Numbered from the stretch's first letter, positions 52,095 through 63,768 are shown. The stretch is 64,000 bases of DNA from Melieria omissa (GCA_963971225.1 OZ020267.1:87285648-87349647); one strand, 5' to 3'. The notes: generated by a model not told the origin, from the sequence alone. Made by a program: numbers and translations.

Positions 52095-53147
52095 ATGATT
52101 TCTGTATTCATTGCTGCGGTGATGAAGATTGGAAAAGAGAAAATTGCAGAAGAAAAAATCAAGCGACGTGCATTGAGAGACATTTCAAACCCTTTGGAAA
52201 TAGCGGATGCAGTGTAAGTTGCTTGGCATATTTTTACTAAACATTTCTAAAATTCTAAATAAAATCTATACATTTTAAGGTTCATATCATGTTATCAAGT
52301 GAACAAAGATGCATTCAATATGTTGCTAAGTGTTATTACGCCACATATAAGAAAATCTTCTATTCCCGCCCAACTACAACTAGTTACTACTCTGCGGTTC
52401 TTGGCAGAAGACAGTTTCAAAAAATCCGTTGGAAAAGATGCCGATAGAGCGTTAATACGAAGCACTGTTTCCAATGTCTTGGCACAAATTCTCATCATTT
52501 TGGAAAGAAAAATTTGTGCAAGATGGATCAAATTAGAAAAGTCTGAAGACGAGCGTAGAACATCGAAACGGCATTTCCTTGAAAATTTTCACATTCCTGG
52601 TCTTATAGGATACATCGACGGCACACACATCAAAATAACAAAACCACATCATGATGAATCCCTGTTGTTCAATAGAAACGGATATTTCAGCATTAATGCT
52701 ATGATTGTAAATTCATACACATATGCAGATATGAAACGATATATGTATTTACTAATGGTCATTATTTCAAATAGATATGCGATTGAAATATGTTCATCAA
52801 AGGGATCGATGCGTGTCGTCCGGGATCGAGTCACGATGCGTTGATTTGGAGTATGAGCAGGGCTCGAGAATATCTTCTACGGAAATATGACAGTTGGGAC
52901 CGAAATTCTTGGCTTCTAGGGGATGCTAGTTATACACTGGAGCCATTCGTTTTTTGACCATACAGAGATCCAGAAGCGGGAACCAATAAACACACATTCA
53001 ACGATGCAGCAGCTCAATGTGGTTGAAAGAACACTTTGCGTTCTTAAAAGCTGGTTCAGGTGCTTGGCGCGTTCTCTGCAATATCAGCCGCAAAAAGTAG
53101 TACAGATTATAAATGTATGTTGTGCATTGCATAACATTTGCAAATAA
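52095..53147 (+). pseudogene. Harbinger transposase (HARBI1-like), spliced and broken
   Basis: The first exon (52095-52213) ends at GTAAGT; a 65-bp intron ends TTTTAAG at 52278; the second exon continues in frame as FISCYQVNKDAFNMLLSVI and QLQLVTTLRFLAEDSFKKSV. The DDE nuclease is visible as GYIDGTHIKI (first Asp), [11 protein letters not shown] (second Asp) and [17 protein letters not shown] (Glu). Frame changes near 52800-52840, 52915-52960 and 53015-53025 break the second half. It would cut and paste the element at TWA-type targets. All three acidic residues are still present. Confidence 0.87.
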
Positions 53148-53328
53148 TAAATAAAATAAAATAAAATAAAATAAAATAAATAAATAAATAATAATGAAGC
53201 TAACCGGCTAAGGGATAACATAGCAAATAATATAAACTTAGGATATTGATCCATTTTAAATGCTCACTAATTTCTAATTTAAGATTAATAAAAACACAAA
53301 TTAATTCAGTAAAAACAATGTAACAAAT

Positions 53329-53469
53329 CTCAGTCGACCGTAAACGGAAATAACAACGACCGATTGGTTTAAAGAGTTTAATGATGTTATCCTACCGCAG
53401 CCAACGTCACGGGCGCGCAGGATTGCATGTCGGTGTCGTCGGTGGTGCTACGCCAGGGTTCCCGCTACA
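53329..53469 (-). repeat. Element D 3' LTR, internally deleted
   Basis: It matches the outer parts of 59195-59429; the segment equivalent to about 59257-59350 is missing. The inner border is followed by GCTCGGCCC at 53470. Confidence 0.88.
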
Positions 53470-53579
53470 GCTCGGCCCTTCCTGACTAGGTATTGCTCCG
53501 ATGTCCTCGCAGGCCTCGTTCCCTTCATCGTCATTTTCTTCGGTATTATTGAGCTGTGGCGGCAAGGCGCACCACGATT

Positions 53580-54388
53580 TCATCTTATCCGACGAATTAT
53601 TGAGGAAAATTTCTTCTGCTTCAGCTGCATTCCCTTCACGTCTTCTAGAAGGTATCGGTCCTTATCGAGGACTTTTACAACAACGTAGGGGCCGCGGTAT
53701 CTAGGCTCCAATTTCCGCGATTCCCCGGTAGATTGTAAGTCGTTCTGGATAATTAGTAGGTCATCAACATGGTACGTAGTCGGCGTAGAATGCTTTTTGT
53801 CGAACCTCTCCTTCCATTGCGCTCGCTTCTCTTGGATGGTTTGGAACGCAATCGCCCGTTTCTCGTTAATCGATGCATTTTCATTGCAATCATGGATTAT
53901 TGCGGCTAACCGCCTGTTGCGGATGACGTCACGCAGTTTGAAGTCGAACAGTAACTGATTCGGACTAAACCCAGTGCTCGAATTCTGCTGCGAGTTGCTC
54001 CACTGAAGATTACGTAGCTGGTCGTCCCATTCGCGAGTATGGGAATCAGCTGTACGCAGGAAGTTCAAAATTGTCCTGTTTGTGCGCTCAACTTGGCCGT
54101 TGGCGCGCGGTGTCCTAACTGCGGTTTTGATATGCTGGATATCGTACTGCTCGCACTAGTCGCTGAATAACTTCGAGGTAAACGCTGAGCCTCTGTCGGT
54201 GACGATAGTTCTCGGTAAGCCGAAGTAACTAATCTCGTTCGATACGCCCAACATAGGCTGCGTTTTTTATTTCGTACTGGCTTTGTGAACGCATCACTAA
54301 CCGCAACGATATTCGTATGCCCTTTCTTGCTCTTCACAAACGGTCCAAGGTGATCGATATGAAGTAACTGGAATGGGATAGGCTCCAT
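53580..54388 (-). pseudogene. pol: Element D integrase
   Basis: The upstream piece (54065-54388) has PFQLLHIDHLGPFVKSKKGH and VAVSDAFTK, the first catalytic Asp region, then loses frame. The downstream piece (53580-54068) has GFSPNQLLFDFKLRD and the C-terminal YRGPYVVVKVLDKDRYLLED. The segment with the remaining catalytic residues (about 54060-54250) is frame-shifted. It is inactive. Confidence 0.82.
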
Positions 54389-54439
54389 AGCCTCGATATG
54401 TAGTACCCCTTCCTGCTTGCCACCCTTGATTCTGTTATA

Positions 54440-55211
54440 GCAGCAATCAACACATGCGGATATACATATACCCTTTCACATAATTCCGCATGCGGGGGAA
54501 CCAATAGTGTTCTCGTATACGTTGAATGGTTTGGTCTATTCCGAAATATCGTCGTGGCAAAGTTTAGTGATTCGCCAACGGACGGGCTGGGGGACTACGA
54601 TACAATCTGCAATTTTGCAGCCGATACTCGCGTTTTAATTGCTCTGCTTGCTCCGATTTCTGTCGTCCTTGTAAAAAGTGAATTATATTTTGCAGCTTGT
54701 CATCTTGCAACTGCTTTGTTAGCAGCCAGTTCTCATCGTCAGCCTCAACTTGCATAACGCAATTACTGTTTTGAGGATTTTCTTCTTCCCCAGGTGCTCT
54801 GCTACGGGCGTCGACATGACCCATACGTGTGCCTGATCGATGAATACATTCAAAATTGTATTCCAATAGCCGCATCCATCATCGAGCGATGCGAAGAATC
54901 AATTGCGACTTTGCCTTAACGCTGCTTATCGGTGAGCAGTCAGTCACAACCCAGAATTTTTTGCCAAGAAGATACACCCGGAAACATTGCAGAGATTCTA
55001 CCACAGCTAACACGTCTAGCTCATAGCTATGGTACTGTGATTCGGCCTTCGTATAATGGCGGCTATAGTACATTACAGTATGCCACGATTTGCCCTCGTC
55101 GTTTGATTGTAGTAAAACAGCTGCCATACTAATACTACTCGCATCGGTATGAACTTCGTGTAAAGCGGTGAAGTCGGCTAGGACTGGTTCTTTGATTAGT
55201 GCTGCGATCAA
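54440..55211 (-). pseudogene. pol: Element D RNase H and connector
   Basis: RNase H is seen as VHTDASSISMAAVLLQ, YHSYELDVLAVVESLQCFR and FWVVTDCSPI (54879-55211). The next frame (54564-54875) has LLEYNFECIHRSGTRMGHVD and ARSRAP, the usual end of RNase H, followed by a spacer. There are frame changes near 54875-54900. Confidence 0.83.
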
Positions 55212-55304
55212 TGAATCAAACGCAGACTGCTGATGTTCACCTCATTTGAAATTCGTTGCAGCAACCTTCGTCGTAAGCTGCGTCAACGGCTTCGCGAGAA
55301 TGGC

Positions 55305-55804
55305 TTAATTCTGGATGCATTTTCGAAAAACCCCTGTCAGCCCAAGGAATCTTCGAACTTCGGTCGCGTTGGTGGGTCGATTGAATTCTTTAATTAGCAA
55401 AATCTTCCGCTTACCTGGGATGATGCCCTCACTGCTGATTTTATGGCCCAGGAAGTCAATTTCGGTTGCTAAGAAATTACATTTGGCGTACCGCAAAGTT
55501 AGTCCATGGCGTTCGAGTAAGACCAGGAACATTTCAAGCGTGTCCAGACCTTCTTGAACCGTCCGACTTGGGATAATAACGTCATCTAAGTATGCGATCA
55601 CAACGCGCGGTTTCATCATTTGTATCAGCTTGTTCATGTTGTTCACTGTTTTGAGTGTTCGTCAACTGCAATTTGGTGGTAACCCATCTTCAGATCGAGT
55701 GTTGTGAAGAATGAGTTAGCCGCTAGCGCTGCAAACAATTCATCCATTATAGGCATTGGGAATGGTTGTTTGATAGTTATTCCATGCCATTCAATTGTCG
55801 ATAA
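55305..55804 (-). pseudogene. pol: Element D RT, C-terminal part
   Basis: The frame has the active site IAYLDDVIIPSRTVQEGL, then FLGHKISSEGIIPG and EVRRFLGLTGVFRK. The part at 55647-55804 is shifted but shows the RT motif with TLDLKMGYHQI-like codons. It is joined to the N-terminal half at 57858-58444 across the DNA element at 55805-57857. Confidence 0.85.
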
Positions 55805-57857
55805 CACTGAGCAACAGCCAAAATTGTTCTAGTAAACCTTTTCTAAAGGGTTTTTGGACACTGATCACAACTGCGTACTTAGTTTTTTGATTGTTTGTTT
55901 GAAACCGCTCAAGTTTGTAAGTTATTGGTGGTTTTTTCTAGGAGGTGTTTTCCACGTTTTTTCATCTTTGAATTTTTATTGCATTTATAATATGTTGAAA
56001 AACACGATAATTTTTTTATGACACAATAATGAATCCTCAAGCTATAATTCTGACCATAGTCGATTTCGATTGGTCAAGGGTTAACATGGCTATGGCCCTT
56101 CAAAGTTCAATTATCGTGAGTTTTTCATAAAAATTCATTTAAAATCGGTGTTGCAATTTTCAACTAGGAGTTAGTGTGCAATGTATAGTGTAAGGTTGTA
56201 ACTTAAACTTCTAGAACAGATTTTTTTTATTGTATGTGCCATTCTCAGCCTATGCTCATTAGAGTGTAAATGCGACTTCATCTTCTGAACACGTGTTTGT
56301 ATTGAAATCTCCTAATGCTTTTCGCGTCATTGACGAAAGTAGCTAAAGTATTTTCGCGAGCGTCAATATTTGTCAAGGGCATTAACAAAATTTGAATTGG
56401 TTCATTACTGTACGAGCTATTCTAAAAAGAGTTGCATCACAAAAATAAAAATTTCAAGCACACACACTTAGCAAACTACTTGCTGTTTTTCCATATTTCA
56501 TTGCGACATATTTTTAGGGCGCAAAAAAAATCCAAATCAAAGCTGAAAATTTTATTAATTAAGGGGGGTTTCTACCTTGTGCGGTCAAAAAAATCGATTT
56601 TTTTTTCATGCATTTTTGGATTAATACAAGATTGTAGAATACGCTCCCAAAATTTGAAGTTGAAATCTTTCGAATTACGGAAGCAATTTATCGAAACAGG
56701 TAGCGATGTCGAGCGCGCTGAGTACTGAAGCAAAACTTTGAACGCGTTTTTCTCAAAACTACATTTTTTGACCTTGCAGAAGTGATTTAGGCCACACGAG
56801 TTGAGCAATAGCTACGAAATTTTAAACAGTCATTTATCAAGGTCTTAGCTATGGCCCGAACTAGGATCTTCAAGAAATAATAATTTTTTTTCATTAAAAA
56901 TAGAAATTTGTATTGAAAAAAGTAGGTAAAAATTGAGTTTTTTAGTCAAAATCGCGTATATCCTTCATTTTTCATTTTTTTTTTTTTAATCCTAGTTCCA
57001 GCCATAGACATAGGGATCCAGAATAAGAAAATTTCATTTTTGTGTTTCAAGTCATCTCAAACAGCGGCAGGATTTCCGCGAGTAAGGAAGTCCTGCCACC
57101 ATTGCTCGATGGCCCCCTCCCTCCTTTGCATATTTTACCTTGAAACTTTTTTTACTTGTACAATAAACATATACCTACATCTGAAAAAATGTTCCAGTGT
57201 TTATCTTAAAAACCTTCCCATCAAAAATTTTTCAAACAAAAAACATGTTTTATCGGCCGCACAAGGTAGAAACCTGCCTTAAGGGCATTTGATGAATGTG
57301 AGCATTTTCATATCGCTGCCTAAAATTGCGCTCCGATATTATAGCTCAAAAGTAAATCCTTGCTCTTGTTGCTAAATTTATCAATGGAGAACTTACATAT
57401 TTGTACACATACTCTATTACAAACACTGTATTTCAAAAATTTATTTTTTAATTGAAAGCCCATCATTCTTCTTTCACTAGATGACAATATATATTTTTAG
57501 TAAGAAAAATTCTTTTGTGTACTCGCAATATTGCAAAGTAACTGAAAATTTGACTTTGCAAATGAATAATACTTGTAATTTTGAACCGATTTTAATGTTT
57601 TCAATTTTAAATACATAGAGTATTGTTAATCTATGTTAAAAAAAATGGAATTTTAGACTTCAGGTTTGTACGAGCTGCATGCGCATAATGGTCAAAAACC
57701 ATGGAAAACGCCTTCCGAGGAAAACTATCAATATTTCTTAAGCCGCTCAAACAATAAAAAAACTAAGTATGCAGTTGTGATCAGCGTCCAAAAATCCTTT
57801 AGAAAAGTATGGTTTGATTTCATCAAAAAAAAAAAATGTAGATTTTGTTGCTCTGTG
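55805..57857. mobile_element. 2.05-kb DNA element with TTA/TAA TSD in element D pol
   Basis: TAA (plus strand) is repeated at 55802-55804 and 57858-57860. The ends CACTGAGCAACA and, inverted, CACAGAGCAACA continue as an imperfect inverted repeat of about 100 bp with TTTCTAAAGG, TTTTTGGAC and CTGATCACAACTGC. A 3-bp TSD fits Harbinger or CACTA-like elements. It has no transposase. A MITE lies inside at 56563-57278. Confidence 0.87.
56563..57278. mobile_element. 716-bp MITE with TTAA TSD (piggyBac-like)
   Basis: TTAA is repeated at 56559-56562 and 57279-57282. The ends are GGGGGGTTTCTACCTTGTGC and, inverted, GGCAGGTTTCTACCTTGTGC. It has no open frame that I can assign. It is the innermost layer of a four-layer nest. 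Confidence 0.88.
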
Positions 57858-58444
57858 TAATCGACGCACATACGAAATTCGTTATTACGTTTTTCTACTA
57901 AAACGATCGGCGAGGCGTACGCTGAATTCGATTCACGGATAATTTTCTTCGCGAGTAAGTCCTTGATGATTTCAGCCACGATAGGACGTTTGGCGAATGG
58001 TAAGCGATACGGCTTCATATTGAATACCACCTCGGATGAGAGTTGAATGTTCATTTTAACCAGCGCGGTTTTACCGAGTGCCGTCGATTGATTGTCAAAA
58101 CACGTTTTGTATGTGCTCAACACTTTATCTAAATCACCGAAGTCACCGTTTAACTCATTCGTGAGAAGATTGACCCTCTTTGGCTGTAGCCAACAGTTCT
58201 CCCCATCGATTACCACTTGGCGATCAATCATACACAAGACGTCTCGACCCAAAAGAATATCGCTGCTCATATGTGTGTCTTTTACAATTAGCATAGAAGC
58301 AGTGAATTCGTAATCTTCTATTGTTAGTTTCACGTGTATGTTTTCGAAACACTCACAAACACCTCCGCACCTCCACAACGCACAAACATTTTTCTTTGCC
58401 TTTGAATAGTTCTGCGAATGATTCGCGAATAAGGGACCGTGCAC
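57858..58444 (-). pseudogene. pol: Element D protease end and RT N-terminal half
   Basis: The frame has TASMLIVKDTHMSSDILLGR (end of protease), then PYRLPFAKRPIVAEIIKDLL, KIIRESNSAYASPIVLVEKR and NNEFRMCVDY, where the DNA element interrupts it. The protease active site lies just upstream, in another frame at 58445-58540 (INSVNTKAFIDSGSARSL, with DSG). Confidence 0.85.
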
Positions 58445-58739
58445 TACCGGAATCTATAAATGCTTTCGTGTTTACACTGTTTATTCGAATTTCTTTCAAC
58501 GTGAACTTTTCCGATTCTGCGTCGATGGCATTACAATTAGCGTTCTAACTACTTGATTGGCACACGTCTCAGTTTCAGTTTTTACGTTCGCGGCGCGAAA
58601 TGTTGGCAGCTTGACAGAACTACAGCTGTTATACGCACAGTAATTTATGATCGCGTTTAAAACTTCGTTACATCAAACATAATAATTAACCGGCAAAACT
58701 CGTTTCAGCTCCATGTCGTTGATTCCATTTATAACATAT
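58445..58739 (-). pseudogene. Element D protease N-terminus and gag C-terminal remnant
   Basis: The protease motif FIDSGSARSLIRESFAELFK is readable at about 58410-58480. The upstream part has GINDMELKRVLPVNYYV (end of Gag) and several stops. No zinc knuckle is clear. Confidence 0.65.
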
Positions 58740-58961
58740 TGTTACGAAATGACTTTTCCAAGTTCGTTTGGATTGTGCTTGAAAATAAAACCACTTCAAT
58801 ACTCAGCGCAAGACGCAGTCAGAAACCAACAATCACTTTATTTACAGATTTACACTTTGCTTGTATCTACACTTGTTACCACTGTGCTTATTCAAGTCGG
58901 ACTCGACCTCTTGCGCTACACACTGCTGCTACTACACAGCACAGAGTGCCTTATCGTTTCA
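58740..58961 (-). repeat. Solo LTR of the element B 5'-LTR subtype
   Basis: The 222-bp sequence begins (minus strand) TGAAACGATAAGG and ends CATTTCGTAACA and matches the 5' LTR of element B with an internal deletion. ATAT is repeated at 58736-58739 and 58962-58965. It was left by recombination between LTRs and lies in element D gag. Confidence 0.85.
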
Positions 58962-58965
58962 ATAT

Positions 58966-59194
58966 TTAATAATGCACTGATCGTCGAGTCCACCGCGACG
59001 ACTTATGGCAAACACTTTATAATAGAAGGATTCCGGCGATTCGTTCGCATTACGACGTATTCGTATTAGTTCCATATGAATGTCGGCAACGTTTATGCGC
59101 GAAGGAAATTCTCGCAAAAATACTTCAACGAATTGCGACCAATTTGTGAAAACTTCGTGCATTGCATCGACCCACAATTTCCACTTCTGACTCT
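58966..59194 (-). pseudogene. gag: Element D gag fragment
   Basis: The frame 58959-59177 encodes FVEVFLREFPSRINVADIHM and RRNANESPESFYYKVFAISR, a capsid-like region typical of mdg3/blastopia-type Gag. The start is next to the primer site (TCAGAAGTGGAAATTG on the minus strand, 59175-59192). The solo LTR interrupts it. Confidence 0.72.
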
Positions 59195-59429
59195 CTCAGT
59201 CGACCGTAAACGGAAATATCAACGACCGATTGTTTTAAAGAGTTTAATGATGTTATCCTTTATTTAAACTTCACTTGTCATGACCCGCGCATCAACCGCA
59301 CTCCATACACACCAAAACGGAACTCTCCCCTGAACCCTAATTAAACTATGGCTACCGCAGCCAACGTCACGGGCGCGCAGGATTATAGGTCGGTGTCGTC
59401 GGTGGTGCTACGCCAGGGTTCCCGCTACA
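59195..59429 (-). repeat. Element D 5' LTR
   Basis: The 235-bp LTR starts TGTAGCGGGAACCC and ends GGTCGACTGAG on the minus strand. It is followed by CAAAT, also found before the 3' LTR. Confidence 0.87.
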
Positions 59430-59826
59430 CAAATAAGATAAATGAAGTGATATTCAGTCCAAGGAAATATTAAAAACAATATGGTTCAAAATAAACATTT
59501 AAATATCACATTTTACTTGCAATTTGGTTAATTTTCAGTTTTAATTCTTCAATTTCCAGCTTCTTCTTTTTTATGTCATTTTGTTTTTGTAATAATTTCT
59601 CAAGGTTCATATTATGTCTTTTTGTTTCATTATTTTGGTCAGATATCAAGACTTGTAAATTTTTCTCACATTTCCTGCCGGTTATGTAGCCACTTTTAAA
59701 TTTTCTTTCGGCACTTCTAACTGCTCTCTTAAGTTCTTCCCTATGAGCTCTATTCCAGTTGTTTGCTCAGTCATGCATTTTTTCAAGTTATGCTGCAATG
59801 GCATCTACTTTTTTAAATTTCTGGGG

Positions 59827-60342
59827 TCATACACACTGATGAGCTTGGCCCAGGCGAGTCAGCATTAGGACTACCGTACAGTCACAGTCATCCACGTTGT
59901 CATAGCTATTTTCTTCACCTACACTAAAGTCATGAGTGTTGGGAATGCCTTCGACCGTAGAATGAATTCCACAGATCTTGGCCACGGAATCCTCTGCTGC
60001 TGAGATGACAAATTTATTGAACGGTCCTCCTCCAGTAGCTCTGGCTTCGGATCGATTGGCTAGTTTCCTTTTTACATTAAATTTCAAATCGACCCAAACC
60101 TATTGAAATAGTAAAATTAATAAAATTCAGTATACAGGTGGATTCAATACTTTTTTCCATCCAGAAGCATCCTTTTGGGGTGGACCTTGACTGTTCAATT
60201 CCTTTGTTAGTTCATTGTAAAGGCTTTTTACTGCCACTCTATTACCTTTCACATATCCTTTAGCTACTCCCGTATGCCTTTCCATAAAAGCTTCTTGCGC
60301 AAAGATTTTATGCTTCCCCCCCCAATAAAAAACCGAAATCAT
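59827..60342 (-). CDS. Harbinger accessory Myb/MADF-like protein (two exons)
   Basis: Exon 1 (about 60151-60342) encodes ERHTGVAKGYVKGNRVAVKS, LTKELNSQGPPQKDASGWKK. A 51-bp intron (60100-60150, donor GTATTG, acceptor TTTCAATAG) leads to exon 2 (59827-60099) with VWVDLKFNVKRKLANR, ATGGGPFNKF and an acidic tail. The GWKK/W-D-K-K/GGGP pattern is that of the Myb/SANT-like protein that carries Harbinger transposases to the nucleus and DNA. The very start may be affected by a G run at 60316-60324. The donor is non-standard only at position 4. Confidence 0.8.
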
Positions 60343-60627
60343 TCATTCACTTCACTTAATTCACTAAAAATAACTTTATTTTCGCGAATAATTGCAATTA
60401 ACTTACATTCTCTTTCCTTTTTCGATTTTTTCTTCAAATTTCACTTCAGCAAATCTGATCGGTTTCAAATCACATATATGATTTCACAATTCGAAATGTG
60501 GCACATGTCATTTCACGTGAAGTCATTTTCGAACATGAAATCCATAAAAGTGAATTGCAGCACCTCAAAAATGTATTTCGATCGAACGCAATTTCGATTT
60601 CGAGTGAAAGGGAAAGGCAGGTGCCAG

Positions 60628-62167
60628 CCTCAAAATTTTTAAAAATGAATAAATTTCAACTTGTTCAAACAAGCTTTTATATAATACTTTTTGGAAAAAA
60701 TAACTAAAACTCAATTGAAATCATAAATTTATTTATTCTTCATCATTGCGGTAATTAGTGTTTTTAGAAGAACTAGAATAAGTGTAAGTACGACAAAAAC
60801 GTTTCGTCTATACTTTCATCAGCAGTTCCTTGCTGCACAATAAAACAATTTATTTCTTTGTCATTCGAATTTCTGTGCCTGGAGAAGATGATGAAATATT
60901 TATGCACAAAATACAATTACCGATAGACAAATAGAAGAACTTAATAACATTAGATTAGTACTTTGTGGACTGATTGAGGTATGCAGTGCCAACTAAAAGG
61001 GGTTGGCGGCTCTGCACGCATGAATTTTATGGTTTCATTGAAATAATCCTTAGATACTCACTTGAAGAAGTGGGCCACTTTAAAATCGATGGTCTCAGTT
61101 TTCGTTGATCAATACGGTTTTCGATCGGTTTGGAGGTAAAAACGACACCCCAAAAATAATTTTGAAATACATTTTTTTTTCATTAGTTATTTACAGTTAA
61201 AGTTTTTGATCATGTTTTTTTCAAAAATTCATAACTCACGAGCGGTTTATCGAAACTCAACGTTTTCTACATCAAAATTTTTGTCAATTAAGGGGCACAA
61301 CTAGTTTGAAATTTTGAAAATTTCGTTTTTTGTTTTATTTCATATTTTTATAGTATAACTATCATAGAAAAAGTATACGAACGGATTTTGTCGAATTCGT
61401 AAAAGTCTCTGAGATACAGAGCCGTACGTTTTCGTGATTTTTTACCTTTTTCTAATTCTCTTATACGTGCACATCCGTAGCGCACCAACAACCACTAGTG
61501 CATACGTACATAACTGCCATGCACTAACAATTGCTGGTGCATACATAAGAAAGTAAAGCACAAGTAGGCACGGTAGGCAGAAAGCATTGATAGGTAGCAC
61601 AAAAATGTCGACGAAAACTGCAATCTGGGTTGTATTTATTGATGATTATAGGTCTAAAAACCGTTCGAATTGAAATCCTACCTGCTGCTTCTCAAAAGTT
61701 ATTCATACTCTTATATTTCGATTCGGGACAATTTGTAGCACAGGACAACAAAAAACACTTTTTTTCTGTCGCATGGAGTTTTTCTACTATTTCTTACTAA
61801 TTTGGGTGCGCTGATTTCGAATCTACCCTCAGATTATTTCTAGCAGCTCTAGCTAGTGAGATATAGGTATCGTGTCATTTTTTCAGTTTTTCCTCTATTT
61901 TTTCCATATTTTTGATCGCAATTTCTAAACCAAAAAACCGATTGACATGATTTTCACCTTATCGCATTTACAACACCGCACGGCTTCTTTTCCGATGCAA
62001 TTAATTTTAATAGGTTTTAGAATGCCGCGGTAATTGGACCTCTAAGTCGGAAAATATGAAATTTTAAGGCGTTTTCTTTGATGGTCAAAAACATACAAAT
62101 TTTTTGTAAATCAATTAACGAGTTAGGCGTGTAATGAAAGCCGACACATCAAGCAATACAACACACT
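60628..62167. other. AT-rich DNA, nothing recognised
   Basis: About 1.5 kb without a protein-like frame or clear terminal repeat. A weak internal similarity occurs around 61487-61545 (CACTAGTGCATACGTACATA and CACTAACAATTGCTGGTGCATAC). I cannot assign it. Confidence 0.5.
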
Positions 62168-62517
62168 CAAATTATTTGGCGAAATACACATTCGCATCGA
62201 AATAATAGCAAAAATGTACCATAGTCATTTTCATCACTTTTCATAGTTTTTCCTTAAAAAATTAGGGGCTTCAAAATATGCAATGCTTTTATTTTTTTCT
62301 TTTATTCTTTTGGTTTTTTGCTTGTATTTCAGACTATAAATGGAACATATAAAAGAGCATATTTTGAGGAATTTTAGAAATATTTTAAAGAAAAGAGGCG
62401 GGAAATTCAAAAAGTCACGGACTTATTGACCCGCCCTCGTATGAAAAATGATGAAAATCACGATGGCACATTTTTACTATTTTTTCGATAAGAATGGGAA
62501 CCACGCCAAATAATTTG
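62168..62517. repeat. 350-bp inverted-repeat element, probable MITE
   Basis: Arms of about 77 bp at 62168-62245 and 62441-62517 are imperfect inverted repeats (CAAATTATTTGGCG and ATTTTCATCA(C/T)TTTTCAT). No open frame; the TSD is not clear. Confidence 0.75.
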
Positions 62518-62521
62518 GCTG

Positions 62522-62566
62522 CAGTGGCGCACACAGGGGGGTTTTGGGGTTCAAACCGCCCCCCGA
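62522..62566. repeat. hAT-like terminal fragment
   Basis: CAGTGGCGCACACAGGGGGG resembles hAT terminal repeats, and a GGGGGGTTT/AAACCGCCCCCC hairpin follows. No partner end is found in the window, so this is a tentative fragment. Confidence 0.35.
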
Positions 62567-62679
62567 AATATTTGTAAGTTAGTGCAGAAATTTAATTTAA
62601 AACCGTCGCATATATGTTCAATCATCAATAACACTAGTTGACACCAAAAATTCACCTAAAAAAGTGTTTTCTAGACTAA

Positions 62680-63301
62680 CAGTCCAATTCTGTATACTTT
62701 ATAAATTCACCATTTGTCAAGTTTTTACTATTTGTCAAGAATTGGTATTCTATTCCTAAAAATAAAAGCTCTTTTCTTGATAAATTGTCAAAAGTGTGAA
62801 TGCTATTGACAACAGCATACAAATTGAAATTTTGCCTATTGAAAATGGAAGAATTGTGCATGTTTACACTTTTAACGGTTGAGGAGGATAGAAGAGAAGA
62901 AATCAGAAGCAGAAGAAAACAAATAATTTGCGAAATTTCGTTGAGCGAAGAAGAATTCATGAAGAATTTCCGGCTAACTCGATCGTTCTGGCGGCATTGC
63001 ATTTTTTTGGACATGTATCCTATCACAAGTGCGTTGGTAAAAACTGTAATTTGCCTATGAGCAAATCATCTGTCTCACAAAATTGTAAAAAATTTTAATG
63101 CAAATTTCAAAATAATTTCAAAATTACTTCTTTCAATTTTTTCACAATTTGACAACTATCGCATATTCACCTTATGTTAAATTAAATGAGCATTTTACTT
63201 TATCAATGTTGCATCAGAATGCCAACAAAGCTTTTGCTTGATAAAAATCTTGACAAAATACCTTGATAAAAAATTTGTCAAGAATACACAGAATCAGGCT
63301 G
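62680..63301. mobile_element. 622-bp Harbinger-like MITE
   Basis: TAA is repeated at 62677-62679 and 63302-63304. The ends CAGTCCAATTCTGTATAC and, inverted, CAGCCTGATTCTGTGTATTC are imperfect repeats, with TTGACAAATT-type subterminal motifs. It contains a short frame like the start of a Harbinger transposase. It cannot move by itself. Confidence 0.83.
62845..63060 (+). pseudogene. Harbinger transposase N-terminal remnant in MITE
   Basis: The frame from the ATG at 62845 gives RREEIRSRRKQIICEISLSE and EEFMKNFRLTRSFWRHC, matching the FRL-type start of HARBI1 proteins. It ends after 71 codons without any nuclease part. Confidence 0.68.
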
Positions 63302-63304
63302 TAA

Positions 63305-63768
63305 CTTTGGGCCGCTGAACACGAAACTGAAGATCAAAACAATTTTGTGAGAAGTGTTTTCGAATCTTCGAAAAACCAGTTTTTACTCTGTTGTTTCAGT
63401 TATGAGCACATATCTCGTAAACGAACCATCCGACTAACACGAGATGTCCGTCGGCCCAAAGATAATAACTTAGCTTTTCCAGAGATATACAGATTGTCCA
63501 AATCAGATGAGATTTGGAGAAATTACTGACGATGAAAGTTGTAAAAAAGTAAATTTTTCGACCATTTTCAAAAATCATAAACTTCTGAATGTTTTTTTTA
63601 TAGATAAAATAAATTATTTACGTTTGTTTCAAACCCTAAAATGAAAAACATATTATTTATAATATTAAGCCTACCATCAATGGAATCGAAAGAAAAATTA
63701 CAAAGTTATGATGCACTGAGTAAAAACACCAACTTTACATTTACTTTACTAAACATTTATTATGTTTA
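63305..63768. other. AT-rich spacer, nothing recognised
   Basis: Short open stretches on both strands have no family signature. Confidence 0.5.

Larger units (their letters stand above)
53329..59429 (-). mobile_element. Ty3/gypsy LTR element D (mdg3/micropia-like) in Harbinger
   Basis: CAAAT is repeated at 53324-53328 and 59430-59434. The LTRs start TGTAGCGGGAACCC on the minus strand; the 5' one is 235 bp (59195-59429), the 3' one 141 bp (53329-53469) with a 94-bp internal deletion. Gag, protease, RT, RNase H and integrase appear in order from high to low coordinates but are broken by a DNA element (55805-57857), a solo LTR (58740-58961) and frameshifts. The lineage name is tentative. Confidence 0.87.
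51396..60627. mobile_element. PIF/Harbinger transposon with nested insertions
   Basis: A spliced transposase gene on the left (52095-53147, plus) and a spliced Myb/MADF-like gene on the right (59827-60342, minus) point towards each other, as in animal Harbinger elements. The left end (GGTGCCAGAATTCGATCG) resembles the end of the small Harbinger at 32690. The right end near 60560-60627 carries GATCGAACGCAATTTCG and a second GGCAGGTGCCAG. Exact TSD is not established. A MITE (51539-52035) and an LTR element (53329-59429) are inserted in it; about 2.6 kb is Harbinger sequence. Confidence 0.82.

Noticed and set aside
51396..60627. The 13-bp direct match AGGCAGGTGCCAG at both ends of the Harbinger as a target-site duplication
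   Set aside because: Harbinger elements duplicate three bases; the motif is nearly palindromic and more likely part of the terminal sequence.
60628..62167. Short open frames as host exons
   Set aside because: They lack splice signals, protein-like composition and length.
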